Shown piece after piece: positions 11,609 through 21,532 of a stretch of DNA of 64,000 nt (the first letter of the stretch is position 1; each line of letters opens with the position of its first letter). Source of the stretch: Anisodus tanguticus (taxonomy: Eukaryota; Streptophyta; Magnoliopsida; Solanales; Solanaceae); contig CM067557.1 of assembly GCA_034509755.1 (NCBI GenBank), positions 14,244,001 to 14,308,000 of the forward strand. The letters are read 5' to 3'. The translations under genes and the position numbers were made by a program. The notes beneath the pieces were generated by a model that did no database searches, was not told where the DNA came from, and was given only the letters and a program-made list of their open reading frames with translations.

Positions 11609-11919
11609 TGAAAGAAATAATGAAATAATCCCTTGATTATTCTCATTAATGAAAGAGTATATATACAATTTACAATTTTCCATAATAGAAAACCTATTCC
11701 TATTCTAATTCCAAAACCCTATTCTAGTAGTACAAGAATCCTATAATTATGGTAAGTATATAATACTAATTAATGTAAAACATTACCTAATAAATTCAGC
11801 CCAAACCGTGGGCTATATACACGGAATATACATCTAACCGATTCTATATACAAAACCCGAAACCATATATACATAGGATATACACGTGTATACCGTGCAT
11901 ATCTTATGTATATTTAACA
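11609..11919 (-). repeat. 5' LTR of copia element 1
   Basis: A 311-bp LTR; on the minus strand it begins TGTTAAATATAC and ends TTTCTTTCA. It is the more complete of the pair. Confidence 0.88.
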
Positions 11920-12890
11920 GAGAAGTTCCATTATATACATTTCTTGCCGAGACTGTATAAGTTTTTTTCCATCTAAACTGTGATAAGAGGCCGGAACTGA
12001 TTCAAGAAGCACAATTGTTTTGTCTTAACATTGTCATTTCCAGTAGAAATCAAACAATTCACTGTCTGGATACGTTTTAGCACGAGGGAGGTCCAGTAAA
12101 ATACGTAGCAGGCGTGTTCATTTTAGCTTCCAAGCAAGAAGGATAAATAGGTGATGCACCATCGTTGTTGTTATGTATTTTTCCTTGACTAAACAGATAT
12201 ATTCAGATGAACCCATACTCAAAGGAGAACCAAAATCTTTGGGATCGTGGAGTCCTTTTATGGTTTAAGTTAATTATTCCTCAGAAAAGTATATATAGGA
12301 CAAGTCAACCCCTCTATCACAATCTATGATAAAATATCTTAACATTTCATTAGTTTTCTTAGACCCTGCGTAAAGATTTTATGTAGGACTATGTTCACAA
12401 AATGAACTAGAGGTCTTAACTTACATATGGTTAAAGATCAAGAAGTTCTGCTAGAATGTCAAGCAAAAATAGCTAAAGTTCAGTCATAAATGCATGAACT
12501 TTAACAAAAAAATGGCTGAAGTTAAGGCAAAAACAACTGAATTAAGCCATGTGTGGTTGTAATTTAAGAAAAAATGGTTTAACTTCAATCATATGTGTCT
12601 GAAGTTCAGTCATTTACCTTAGTCCTATGTATTTGAACTTCGGCCATTGAAATTTTAGATATTTTATCTGAAATTAGTTTATCAAATCTAACTTCCAATA
12701 CAGTACGCCTGAAGTTGGAATAGACTTGTATGTTTTTTCACACTCTACGAGTATACCTAAAATGGTGATCCCAAAATTGGTTAGCTGTGCACTTCAGACC
12801 CCAACTTTCCCCTTGACTTCTTTACTTGGGCCGAAGCAAAGGTCCAAATGGAAGTAGCGCGGTTAAGATTAATTTCTGAAGCCCATTAAC
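11920..12890. other. Region upstream of CHLI
   Basis: No gene seen. Bases 12410-12720 contain many scattered GAAGTT/AACTTC words, resembling a degenerate interspersed repeat. The last ~150 bp should hold the CHLI promoter. Confidence 0.4.
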
Positions 12891-12898
12891 CCACTGGA

Positions 12899-12940
12899 TT
12901 ATAAAGTCCGAATCCAAAAAGGCCTGTATATCGTCTTATC
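12899..12940 (+). promoter_or_regulatory. Candidate CHLI core promoter
   Basis: TTATAAAG at 12899-12906 is a TATA-like box about 150 bp before the start codon. CTTATC (reverse of the GATAAG I-box found in light-regulated plant genes) lies at about 12934. Both assignments rest on motif and position only. Confidence 0.35.
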
Positions 12941-13051
12941 CAGACACAATACAACACAAGCCAGAAGTTAGCAGTGAGTAGTGATCAACACACCAATGAA
13001 AAGCTTCATAGCTCAATAAACTAAAATTGCTCACTGAAAAACCTTTCAAAA

Positions 13052-16000
13052 ATGGCTTCACTATTAGGAACTTCCTCTTCAGCAGCAACAGCTATATTAG
13101 CTTCTACACCCTTCTCTTCTCGCTCCACTAAGTCTGCCGTATTCTCCTTCTTCCCATCTTCAGGTATCAATATGTTTGTACTAAATCCGTTCGCATTGTT
13201 AGTGGGTGTTTACATATTTTGTATTTATGCTTTAAGAGATAGGCATTCCTTCTTTCCTTTGAATTGGTTTTGGGTTTTTGTTTCCTGAATTTGTGTTCTC
13301 GAAAGTGACTGTGAGCTAGAATTGATGGTATTGATATTTTTGTACTAATTGTGTTCCCATTGTTAATGGGTGTTTACATTTTTTATGTATATGCTTAAAG
13401 AGATTGTCACTTCTTGTTTTCCTTTGAATTGGTTTTGATTTTTTTTTGGTGAATTTGGGTTCTTGGAAGTGATTATGAGCTAGAATTTGATGGGCTGTGT
13501 TATTGCAGCGATACATATTTTTGTACTAATTCCGTTCGTATTGTTAGTGGGTGTTTACATTTTATGTATATGGTTTAAGAGATTGCCATTTCTTGCTTTC
13601 CTTTGAATTGGGTTTGGTTTTTTTCCCCTGAATTTTTGGGTTCTTGGAAGTGGGTATGAGGTAGAATTTGATGGGATTTGTTATTGCAGAAACTCTATAT
13701 CATTATAAAGATAAATATTTTTGTACCAATTCCGTTCGCATTGTTAATTTGTTAGTGAGTTTTTTTTACATTTTCTATGTCTATGCTTCAAGAGATTGTT
13801 ACTTCTTGTTTTTCCTTTGAATTGGTTGTTTTTTTTTTGTTAATTTGGGTTCTTGGTTATGAGCTAGAATTTGATGGGCAAGTCTGAATTGATGGCTACT
13901 TTGTTATTGCAGAAACTATATACTGTATCATTTTAACAACAAATATTTTTGTACTAATTCCGTTCGCATTGTTAGTGGGTGTTCACATTTTTTGTATCTA
14001 TGGTCCAACTTATTGTTGCTTCTTATTTTCCTTTGAATTGGTTATTTTTTGTGAATTTGGGTTCTTGGCTATGAGCAAGAATTTAGGAGTTTTTGACCAA
14101 AATGATGTTGATTGTGGGACAAATCCAATAAATGGGTTTGTCAGAATTTTCGTAACCAAAATGGTGAAAACGCATGTCTGGTGAAGCATCTTCAGTGTAC
14201 AATTTTCACGTCTACAAATAAACGGTCCGTCAAATGTATTTACACTGAAGGTGCTCTACTATCCATGAACCTTCAGTGAATATTTTAAATTTGGAGAAAG
14301 GCTCATCTCTTCTAAAGCACCTTCAGTGTATATTATAAAATTCGGAGAATCTGAAGAAAATACATTTTCCTGCTCTGATGTGATGATTAAAACAACTTTT
14401 CCAGACCCTAAATTCAGAATTTAGATGGGTAAGTATGAATTGATGTACTTTGTTATTGCAGAAACACTATCTCTTTAAAAGTAAATATTTTTGTACTAAT
14501 TCTGTTTGCAATGTTAGTGGGGTGTTTAGATTTTTTTTTTATGTATATATGCTTTAAGAGATTGTCATTTCTTGTTTTGCATTGAATTGGTTGGGGTTTG
14601 TTTGTGAATTTCTGGGGTTCTTGGAAGTGGTTATGAGCTAGAATTTGATATGGGTAAGTCTGAATTGATGGTTACTTTGTTATTGCAGAAATTCTATATT
14701 AGTTTAAACATAAATAATTTTGTACTAATTGTGTTAGCATTGTTAGTGGGTGTTTTCATTTTTATATATTTAAGAGATTGTCATTTCTTGTTTTCCTTTG
14801 AATTTTTGTGAATTTGGATTTTTGGAAGTGGTTATGAGCTAGAATTTTATGGGTAAGTATGAATTGTTGGATACTTTGTTACTGCAGCGCAGAGTCAAGG
14901 GAGGAAGCTTTATGGAGGAATTAGACTCCCAGTTAAAGGGAGGTTCCAACTCCGTGTGGCAATTTCCAACGTTGCAACGGAAATCAACCCTGCTCAAGAA
15001 AAGGTACCAATTTCTCTTCATTTCGGTATTTCTTGATATGGTTAATTTCATCAGGTGCTTTTCCAGACATTGAGTTAATGAGTGGAAGATTTCTATATAA
15101 TAATTTGGGATTTGTGCTTTTGGTTGTGGAGTTCTCAATGGCGAGGGTCTATCGGAAACAGCCTCTCCACCTCCCAAGGTAGAGGTAAGGTCTGCGTACA
15201 CTCTACCCTCCCCAGACCCCATATGTTGTTAGTTGTGAAGTTCTCAAAAATTTAAGGTGAGGGAAGAGCTAGGAAGATTATTAAGATGCATATAAGATGT
15301 TTGTTGAAATGCTTGGACACTGTCTATGTGATGCTTCTTGAATGTGGATGTATTCCCTTTGTCCAATTCTATATGATATGTTAATTTGATTTATAGATTA
15401 CATTATTGATGGTGGAAGTGAATGTTAAACTAATAGTTGAAAAGTAGTTTGACAGAGAATACATAATAGCCCCTTAATTTCATTTACACCCCCGAACTAA
15501 CATTCGTTCCAATTAAGCACCCAAACACACGATAAAGTGTTTCTATTAGGCACTTTCGGTTCAAATTTAGAAAAACTTTTCGAAGTGTTCTCAAGCATCT
15601 ATTAGGTAAGTAAGTTAACCATATAAAATATGTCATCTCCTTTAATTATAACATCAGCCTCAATTGGAACAGGCTTGAGGTTTTAGGACTTATTGAGGCA
15701 ATGCGTATAATTAAAGGATGTGATATATTTTGTGTGGTTAACTTAACTACGTAATGAGCACTTGAAAACACGCAAATATTTTTTTCAAAACACGCAAAGG
15801 TTCATTTCAGAAAATTCTAACATTTGGGCAAACTGATTTATTTGGAAGGCAATGTATACTCAACCCTTTGTATTTTTTGTGGTTTACCAAGTATATTGAT
15901 AAGCTTTTACCTACTTTGTAATTTTTAAGGCTCAGAAACTTGCTGAAGACAGCCAGAGACCGGTGTATCCATTTCCAGCCATAGTGGGGCAAGATGAGAT

Positions 16001-16979
16001 GAAGTTATGTCTTTTACTGAATGTTATTGATCCAAAGATCGGAGGCGTGATGATAATGGGTGATAGGGGAACTGGAAAATCCACCACAGTTAGGTCTTTG
16101 GTGGATTTACTTCCTGAAATCAAAGTTATTTCCGGTGATCCGTTCAATTCAGATCCGGATGACCAAGAAGTAATGAGCGCTGAAGTCCGTGATAAATTGA
16201 GGAAAGGAGAGCAGCTTCCTGTATCTCTCACCAAAATCAACATGGTTGATTTACCGCTCGGTGCTACTGAGGACCGTGTGTGTGGGACCATCGACATTGA
16301 AAAAGCTCTTACCGAGGGTGTGAAGGCGTTTGAGCCCGGTCTTCTTGCTAAAGCTAACAGAGGAATACTTTACGTCGACGAGGTTAATCTTTTGGACGAC
16401 CATTTGGTAGATGTTCTGTTGGATTCCGCAGCATCGGGATGGAACACGGTTGAAAGAGAAGGAATATCAATTTCACACCCTGCTCGATTTATCCTTATTG
16501 GTTCGGGTAATCCTGAAGAAGGAGAACTTAGGCCGCAGCTTCTTGATCGATTCGGGATGCACGCCCAAGTGGGGACCGTGAGAGATGCGGAGCTGAGAGT
16601 GAAGATCGTTGAGGAAAGAGCTCGTTTTGATAGGAACCCGAAGGAATTCCGGGAGTCGTACAAGGCAGAGCAAGAAAAGCTCCAGAATCAAATCTCCTCA
16701 GCCAGGAGCGGACTTTCTTCTGTTACGATTGATCACGATCTTCGTGTTAAAATCTCTAAGGTCTGCGCGGAACTGAATGTTGATGGATTGAGAGGTGATA
16801 TAGTCACGAACAGGGCAGCAAGAGCAGTGGCAGCACTAAAAGGAAGAGATAAGGTAACCACGGAGGATATCGCCACAGTCATTCCCAACTGCTTAAGACA
16901 CAGACTTAGGAAGGATCCTTTGGAGTCTATCGACTCGGGTTTACTCGTTGTTGAGAAATTTTATGAGGTTTTCGGCTAA
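13052..16979 (+). CDS. CHLI: Magnesium-chelatase subunit ChlI, chloroplastic
   Basis: Three exons: 13052-13163, 14888-15003 and 15930-16979. GT-AG introns are of phase 1 and phase 0; the joined product is 425 aa, the usual length. CHLI is the AAA+ ATPase that, with CHLD and CHLH, inserts Mg2+ into protoporphyrin IX, the first committed step of chlorophyll synthesis, in the plastid. The first ~55 residues are Ser/Thr/Arg-rich with few acids, a transit peptide. Walker A GDRGTGKS is at 120-127 and Walker B YVDEVNLL near 224-231. The sensor-1/arginine-finger segment GSGNPEEGELRPQLLDRFG follows, with a C-terminal helical lid ending KFYEVFG. Cysteines in MKLC (103), DRVC (194) and SKVC (355) match the redox-controlled cysteines of Arabidopsis CHLI1. 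YPFPAIVGQ has Pro where most plants have Ala. The frame is intact throughout, so the gene appears functional. Confidence 0.96.
13164..14887 (+). repeat. CHLI intron 1: degenerate ~200-bp tandem repeats
   Basis: The 1,724-bp intron consists largely of about seven diverged copies of one unit. Each has TTTTTGTACTAATTCCGTTC and then GGTTCTTGGAAGTG with a GAGCTAGAATTTGATGGG block. Units start near 13171, 13336, 13515, 13717, 13942, 14482 and 14711. Most units end in TTATTGCAG, and the last ends in the true acceptor TTACTGCAG (14879-14887). Bases about 14185-14360 are extra sequence with repeated CTTCAGTG words. Confidence 0.85.
15139..15232 (+). mobile_element. 5'-truncated TS-type SINE in CHLI intron 2
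   Basis: Contains GGTCTATCGGAAACAGCC, GGTAAGGTCTGCGTACAC and CCCAGACCCC, the 3' body of the tobacco TS SINE. It is flanked by 15-bp near-identical direct repeats (15124-15138 and 15233-15247, one mismatch), the expected target duplication. Confidence 0.85.
15584..15774. repeat. Foldback inverted repeat in CHLI intron 2
   Basis: Arms at about 15584-15650 and 15706-15774 are imperfect reverse complements (for example AAGTTAACC...CCTTTAATTATA against TATAATTAAAGGA...GGTTAACTT) around a ~55-bp loop. It resembles a decayed foldback MITE and would form a long hairpin in the pre-mRNA. Confidence 0.75.
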
Positions 16980-17746
16980 GGAGGTAGAGGACTCTCTTCT
17001 TTGGGTTACATTTGCCTGCACAAGCTGTTTTATAGAGCAACATACTTGTTTTTGGCTTTATATTCCATTCTCAAATCATCTAAAGATTTGACAATTGTAT
17101 AACCAGAGTTTTGCCTAAGATTGTCTATTTACTGTACTTAAGAAATGGATGGAGAATCACTTGTAGACAGTATTTGATCTTGACTGCTTTTATCATCTGA
17201 AATATTACTGTATAGTAGCTATTTATAATTATTAGATACTGTAGGACATCAAAAAACATACTAAGAGAAAAAGAAAGGAAGAATGAAATGACGTAAATTA
17301 TGGATACAAATTCTTTTAGATTAGCCTAAATTGCATTTACCTTTGGTTGTTAAAATTAGGTGTATCTTGGCATCTTGCCTTAAAGAAAGAGTCGAGGTGT
17401 GCACAAATTGACCCGAGCACCCACCATTATAAAAGAGTATCAATCTTCAGTTTTCAGATGAAGAATAAGATGTGTTTCACTAGCAACAAAAAAGAATCTA
17501 TAGGAAATTGGCTATAGGTAGCTACCTAGTAGAGAAACAAACATATTCCAGTTAATGAACATAACATCAAAAGGAAATTGTGTTTGGTGCATAACACTCA
17601 ACAACTTATACAACATTATTTCAACAACTTAAACAAAAATATTGAACCAGTAATAACACATTATACTTTCACTATCAATCATGCTGCTAAACTAAGATCT
17701 GTTACACTGAAAGCAATGGCTATAATAGGATACATATGAAGGCACA
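16980..17746. other. CHLI 3' UTR and convergent intergenic spacer
   Basis: The first ~250 bp are a T-rich region expected to hold the CHLI 3' UTR and polyadenylation site. No other gene is seen before the nudix gene, which runs in the opposite direction. Confidence 0.5.
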
Positions 17747-17867
17747 TATTTCTTTTTTTGATAATTGTGATGTCCGTTCCAGCTTGTGCGTAACTCAACC
17801 AATTCCATAGGATATATGTCACCTCCCACCAGCAACAAATACCAAGTAACTCTGTACCAGCTTGGGC
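17747..17867 (-). mobile_element. SINE-like repeat, truncated
   Basis: Shares CAGCTTGYGCGYA..CTCCCACCAGCA with the copies at 19366 and 25722, and has the same T-run (A-tail on the minus strand) at its left end. Flanks show only weak duplication. Confidence 0.6.
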
Positions 17868-17976
17868 GCATATATTGGTAATTTGATCTACTCTGTACCA
17901 TCTTATGTTCAAAGCTCAAAGGACAAAAGTTTCGCGAGGGATTTGGCAATAACATCTTTCATTGGCGACTTCTATT

Positions 17977-20450
17977 TCAAAATCTAGGCCTTCGTTCTTG
18001 AAAATCAGGGGGGCGCTGGTACACAATCGATGCAGCTTTAATCAAAATGCCAGCAGTTAGAGCCCATATAATATACTTCTCGTCCTCTGTTTCGTGATCA
18101 AAGAAATGGAGTACATATTGATCTCCCATGTATTTAACCTCTTGCTCTCGTCGATTTTCATCCTAAAATCAACCAATATATTGGTAAGAGCAACTGAAGA
18201 CGAAACTTTTAAACGAAAAGGGGAGTTTCTAGACTTACTAACCTTAAGAAACATCTCTAAAGGTGCATCAAATACTGCTGCCACTTCTGCAGTATTTATT
18301 AATGGGTTGAATGTGTTCCGGTCCCAAAGTATACCCACAACCGGGATCACTATGATTCCCTTTTGAGCAAAAAGCAGAAAATACCAATATGAGCCCAGAT
18401 CATATAGATCCTATAGGACCAAGTCTTAACAAGATGGTTAAGACAGGAAAGATTTCATAAAGTAGATATTTGCTATTAAGAAATTTCTCTAGACCTATTC
18501 ATGTCCCACGAAATGAAAGCGGAATAGTCTGCATTTGAAACTTGCAACAGACTATATTACCAGTTAAGCGTTGATCATAAGTACCAAAAAGGTAACAGAT
18601 CAATTAAACTCTAAATAGAAAAGACAGAAAATGATTAGATCACCGACTTGACATTCAGCTAGAACATTTCTCGTATGACCATTGCTTCTCCTGTTTCATG
18701 CAATTGCTCAAAAAAGAATTTTCAAAAACCATCATTCGATTAGACACTTTTTTATGTCTCTTGAATTAAACAAGAGTTCATTTGTAGTGTCGATTATGTG
18801 ATGGACATGACTATGACATTCAGGCCAATATCAGTTAATCTACCAGACTCATAAAAGTTTCATTAGTCTTTCTTATTTGGGATTCCAACAAGAAATCCAT
18901 GTCATGTCTAATTTTGCACAATGCTCTCGACAACTGATTACTTGGTACAATTGTATAACTATTGTTGTTCTTATGGTTCTTGGCATATATGGTCCGCGAA
19001 AAATTGATACCTTCACCTTCTATATAAGAAGATAGGCTTGTATGATCAACTCTGTCCCTACTGTTCATTAAAAATTCATGGACCCGAGAGACCTAAAAGG
19101 GCTTGAGCACAAAATAATGACTCAAATGAGTAGGTCACTGAATTGGCAATCAGCTAGCACTTTTCTTGTATGACCATTGCTTCTCCTGTTTAATGCAAGT
19201 GCTCAAAAAGAATTTCCAAAAACCATCCTTTGGTTAGACTCTTTTTACTTCTTAAGGTAAATAATAGACTTGTTAAAAAGTTTCATTAGTCTTTCTTTTT
19301 GTGTTTTCCAACGAGCAATCCGCATGTCATGTCTATTTTGCACAACGCTCTCAACAACTGAATACTTTTTTTAATAACCAGGGTGTTCGGACCAACTTGC
19401 GCATACCTCAATTAATTTAATAAGGTGTCTACTAGCTCCTACCAACACAGGTACCTAGTAACTCTCTCTCAATAACTGATAACTTAGTACCATTATATAA
19501 CTATTGTTGTTGTAACTGTTCGTGGCATATATATGGTACGTGAAATTTGATCCTTTTTACCTTTTATACAAAAAGACGGGGCTTGCAATATCAACTCTCT
19601 CCCTATTGGTCATTAATATTCATGGAGCTGAGGACCTTAAAAGGGCATGAACACAAAATAATATATGACTCAAATGAGGCTAATGAAGATAAATGCATTA
19701 CCTTGGTTGTAAAGGATTCAAGAACAGTGACAACATCTACAAGTGAACGGTCTAATCCAATCTCCTCCTTAGCCTCCCTCAATGCTGTCTCAGTGTCATT
19801 GGCATCACCTTCTTCTACTTTCCCACCGGGCAAAGCAACTTCACCTAAAAACAATAAAATGAGGGGTAAAGCTCAATTGGCAAAAGTTGATGGGCTCGAG
19901 TCTTAGTATATAATTTCAAGCCATGCGCCAAATGAACTAAGTCCAGTAATTAAGCGCCTTCTACATTTGATCCCCGAGTTTTGAAGGTTACGATTGGTCC
20001 GAAGGATTGGCTCCAGGCGAATTTCTCAATTACAAAAAAATGTCTTATGCATTTGATTCCAAAAATTATAATCAGACCTCCAGCCTTGGTGGCAGGCCTA
20101 TGTGACACCTATATTTGACTGATGCAATCTCAGCATTTCATTTTATATGGCGCTTATAAGCTTTCTATGATTGATTTTCGCTTATAAGCACTTTAAATTG
20201 AGAAAGGAGTTTAGGAATGAAAAAAGACATGTCAAAAGTACATTTAAAGTTATAGTCTTAAATATGTCATCACATTTCTATAACAACATATTATTAAGGA
20301 TAAAACTAAAAGTTAAAGAGCTTCTAAATATAAAAATGTCTCTCTTTATTTCCAAAAGAAAGTGTCATTTAAAATGGAACAAAAGTACTACTAGTAGGGG
20401 CGAATCAAGAGCTTTAATTACAATTCACGTAAACATAGTAGGTTTTAATT

Positions 20451-20487
<37 letters not shown>

Positions 20488-21532
20488 TCCTTTATTCTTG
20501 CAGCACTTTGTTAGCACGAAAAATGTAATGCCTAGGCAGTTGGGGATGTCAACTGCACCTTAGTTTTGATTGGCCTTGAGCTAGTCAAGAGTCGGCAGGT
20601 CATTGGTTGTAAGCCAAAGGCTGGCACATGTGTTATAAATGTGCAGCCTTGGCCTTAGACGAAATCAGAGGGTGGAAGACTTGTAATTTCACTAAAGAAC
20701 ATTAGGATGAAATGTGAGGATTTCGAGAGTGTTGCTAGGCAGCAATCGACTTGTGATTGTGCCTAAATTGAAGTCGAAGTGGGTTTTGGTCGACTTGTGG
20801 CTGAAACAAGTGAGGGTCCTTTGTGTTGTTTTCCTATTAATACAAAGGTTGGGAGATTTTCCTCGTATCTGATTGTCTCTTTACTTTACTATGCCAAAAT
20901 ATTCTAAGTCCCTAAAATTAAATTAAGTGTTGGATAGGCTGAGTCAAGCAGCGGACTTGACTGCCAAGACGGTGGGCGAACCTCGAGCAGAAACTCGGTG
21001 GTGGAAAATCACCCCTGTGACAACTGGTATCAGAGCCAGGTTTCGATCTATAGTGTAAACCCAGTTAACACTACAGCATTAACTCGATATCACCATAGAA
21101 AACCACAAATCTCAAATACTCGATCCGCCTCTTACTACTACACTACAAGTGAAAAGCAAACACGCAAAAACTAGCCCGAACATCACTTAGAAAAAAAAGA
21201 GCTTCAGCAATCAAATATTTACCAGAATGTGTAGAGAGTGTAGAAGCTCTTTTAGTGAGAATTACACGAAGATTGCCTTGTTGATCCTCAAATAAACATA
21301 CCAAAACTGCAGCCCTGGCTCTTCTTGAATTATTATCTGTCCCTAATTCTGAATTCGATTCTTGTTCCTTGGGAATTACCTTACTCACAGTGCATTCTTG
21401 AATTGTGGAACTGTGGATATTGAAAAAGTTGGAGGAGCTAACTGCAGGCTGATTATTATTAGGATTATAAAGACGAAGTTTTTCAGCTAATTTTATGAGG
21501 TTTTCTGATCTGTGAAAGCCGTTAGTTTCCAT
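17977..21532 (-). CDS. Nudix hydrolase, NUDT11/15-like CoA diphosphatase (copy A)
   Basis: Four minus-strand exons join in frame: 21532-21223, 19844-19702, 18359-18243 and 18162-17977. Splice sites are GT-AG and the product is 251 aa. The family hydrolyses CoA and related nucleoside diphosphates to phosphopantetheine and 3',5'-ADP. The CoA-type signature spans the exon 1-2 junction: LTKRASTLSTHSG then EVALPGG. The Nudix helix follows, ending REAKEEIGL (about 126-134), whose glutamates bind the catalytic metal. Exon 3 gives IPVVGILWDR and APLEMFLK; exon 4 gives DENRREQEVKYMGDQYVLHFFD and the C-terminal IVYQRPPDFQERRP typical of plant NUDT11/15/22. No obvious targeting presequence is seen, suggesting a cytosolic enzyme. 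Introns hold an LTR piece, a local duplication and a SINE. It is a tandem paralogue of 23864-28937 with the same exon phases. Convergent with CHLI. Confidence 0.93.
18650..19690. repeat. Local tandem duplication in nudix A intron 2
   Basis: About 18650-19130 and 19140-19690 are diverged direct copies (shared CGTATGACCATTGCTTCTCC-like blocks, ATGTCATGTCTA, TATAACTATTGTTGTT, CCTAAAAGGGC/CCTTAAAAGGGC). The second copy is interrupted by a SINE. Confidence 0.85.
19366..19465 (-). mobile_element. SINE-like insertion, 5' truncated
   Basis: Inserted in the second intron duplicate between imperfect 18-bp repeats (19348-19365 CTCTCAACAACTGAATAC; 19466-19483 CTCTCAATAACTGATAAC). The uninterrupted copy at 18920-18950 shows the empty site. 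Oriented minus, with an A-tail seen as the T-run at 19366-19372. Confidence 0.82.
20455..20481. repeat. (TA)n microsatellite
   Basis: Uninterrupted alternating TA run of about 27 bp in nudix A intron 1. Confidence 0.95.
20524..21022 (+). mobile_element. LTR with adjacent primer site in nudix A intron 1
   Basis: A ~499-bp segment starts TGTAATGCCTAGG and ends CCCCTGTGACA. It is followed two bases later by TGGTATCAGAGCCAGG (21025-21040), a Met-tRNA primer binding site. This is the 5' end of an LTR element; only ~100 bp of possible internal sequence remain before nudix exon 1. The start is inferred from the TG...CA rule. Confidence 0.6.

Larger units (their letters stand above)
6786..11919 (-). 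mobile_element. Ty1/copia retrotransposon (Ale/Retrofit-like), decayed
   Basis: Minus-strand element with LTRs at 6786-7102 (truncated) and 11609-11919. A methionine-initiator-type primer site TGGTATCAGA lies just inside the right LTR, and a purine-rich tract (GCAGGGGTG on the minus strand) lies just inside the left one. Internal order gag, protease, integrase, RT, RNase H is the Ty1/copia order. Short ~310-bp LTRs and the RT sequence suggest the Ale/Retrofit lineage. Many stops and frameshifts make it non-coding today. No matching 5-bp target duplication is visible because the left terminus is rearranged. Confidence 0.9.

Noticed and set aside
13052..13288. 78-aa ORF continuing past CHLI exon 1
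   Set aside because: Residues after codon 37 are intron; the GT at 13164 and the match of exon 2 to CHLI show splicing.
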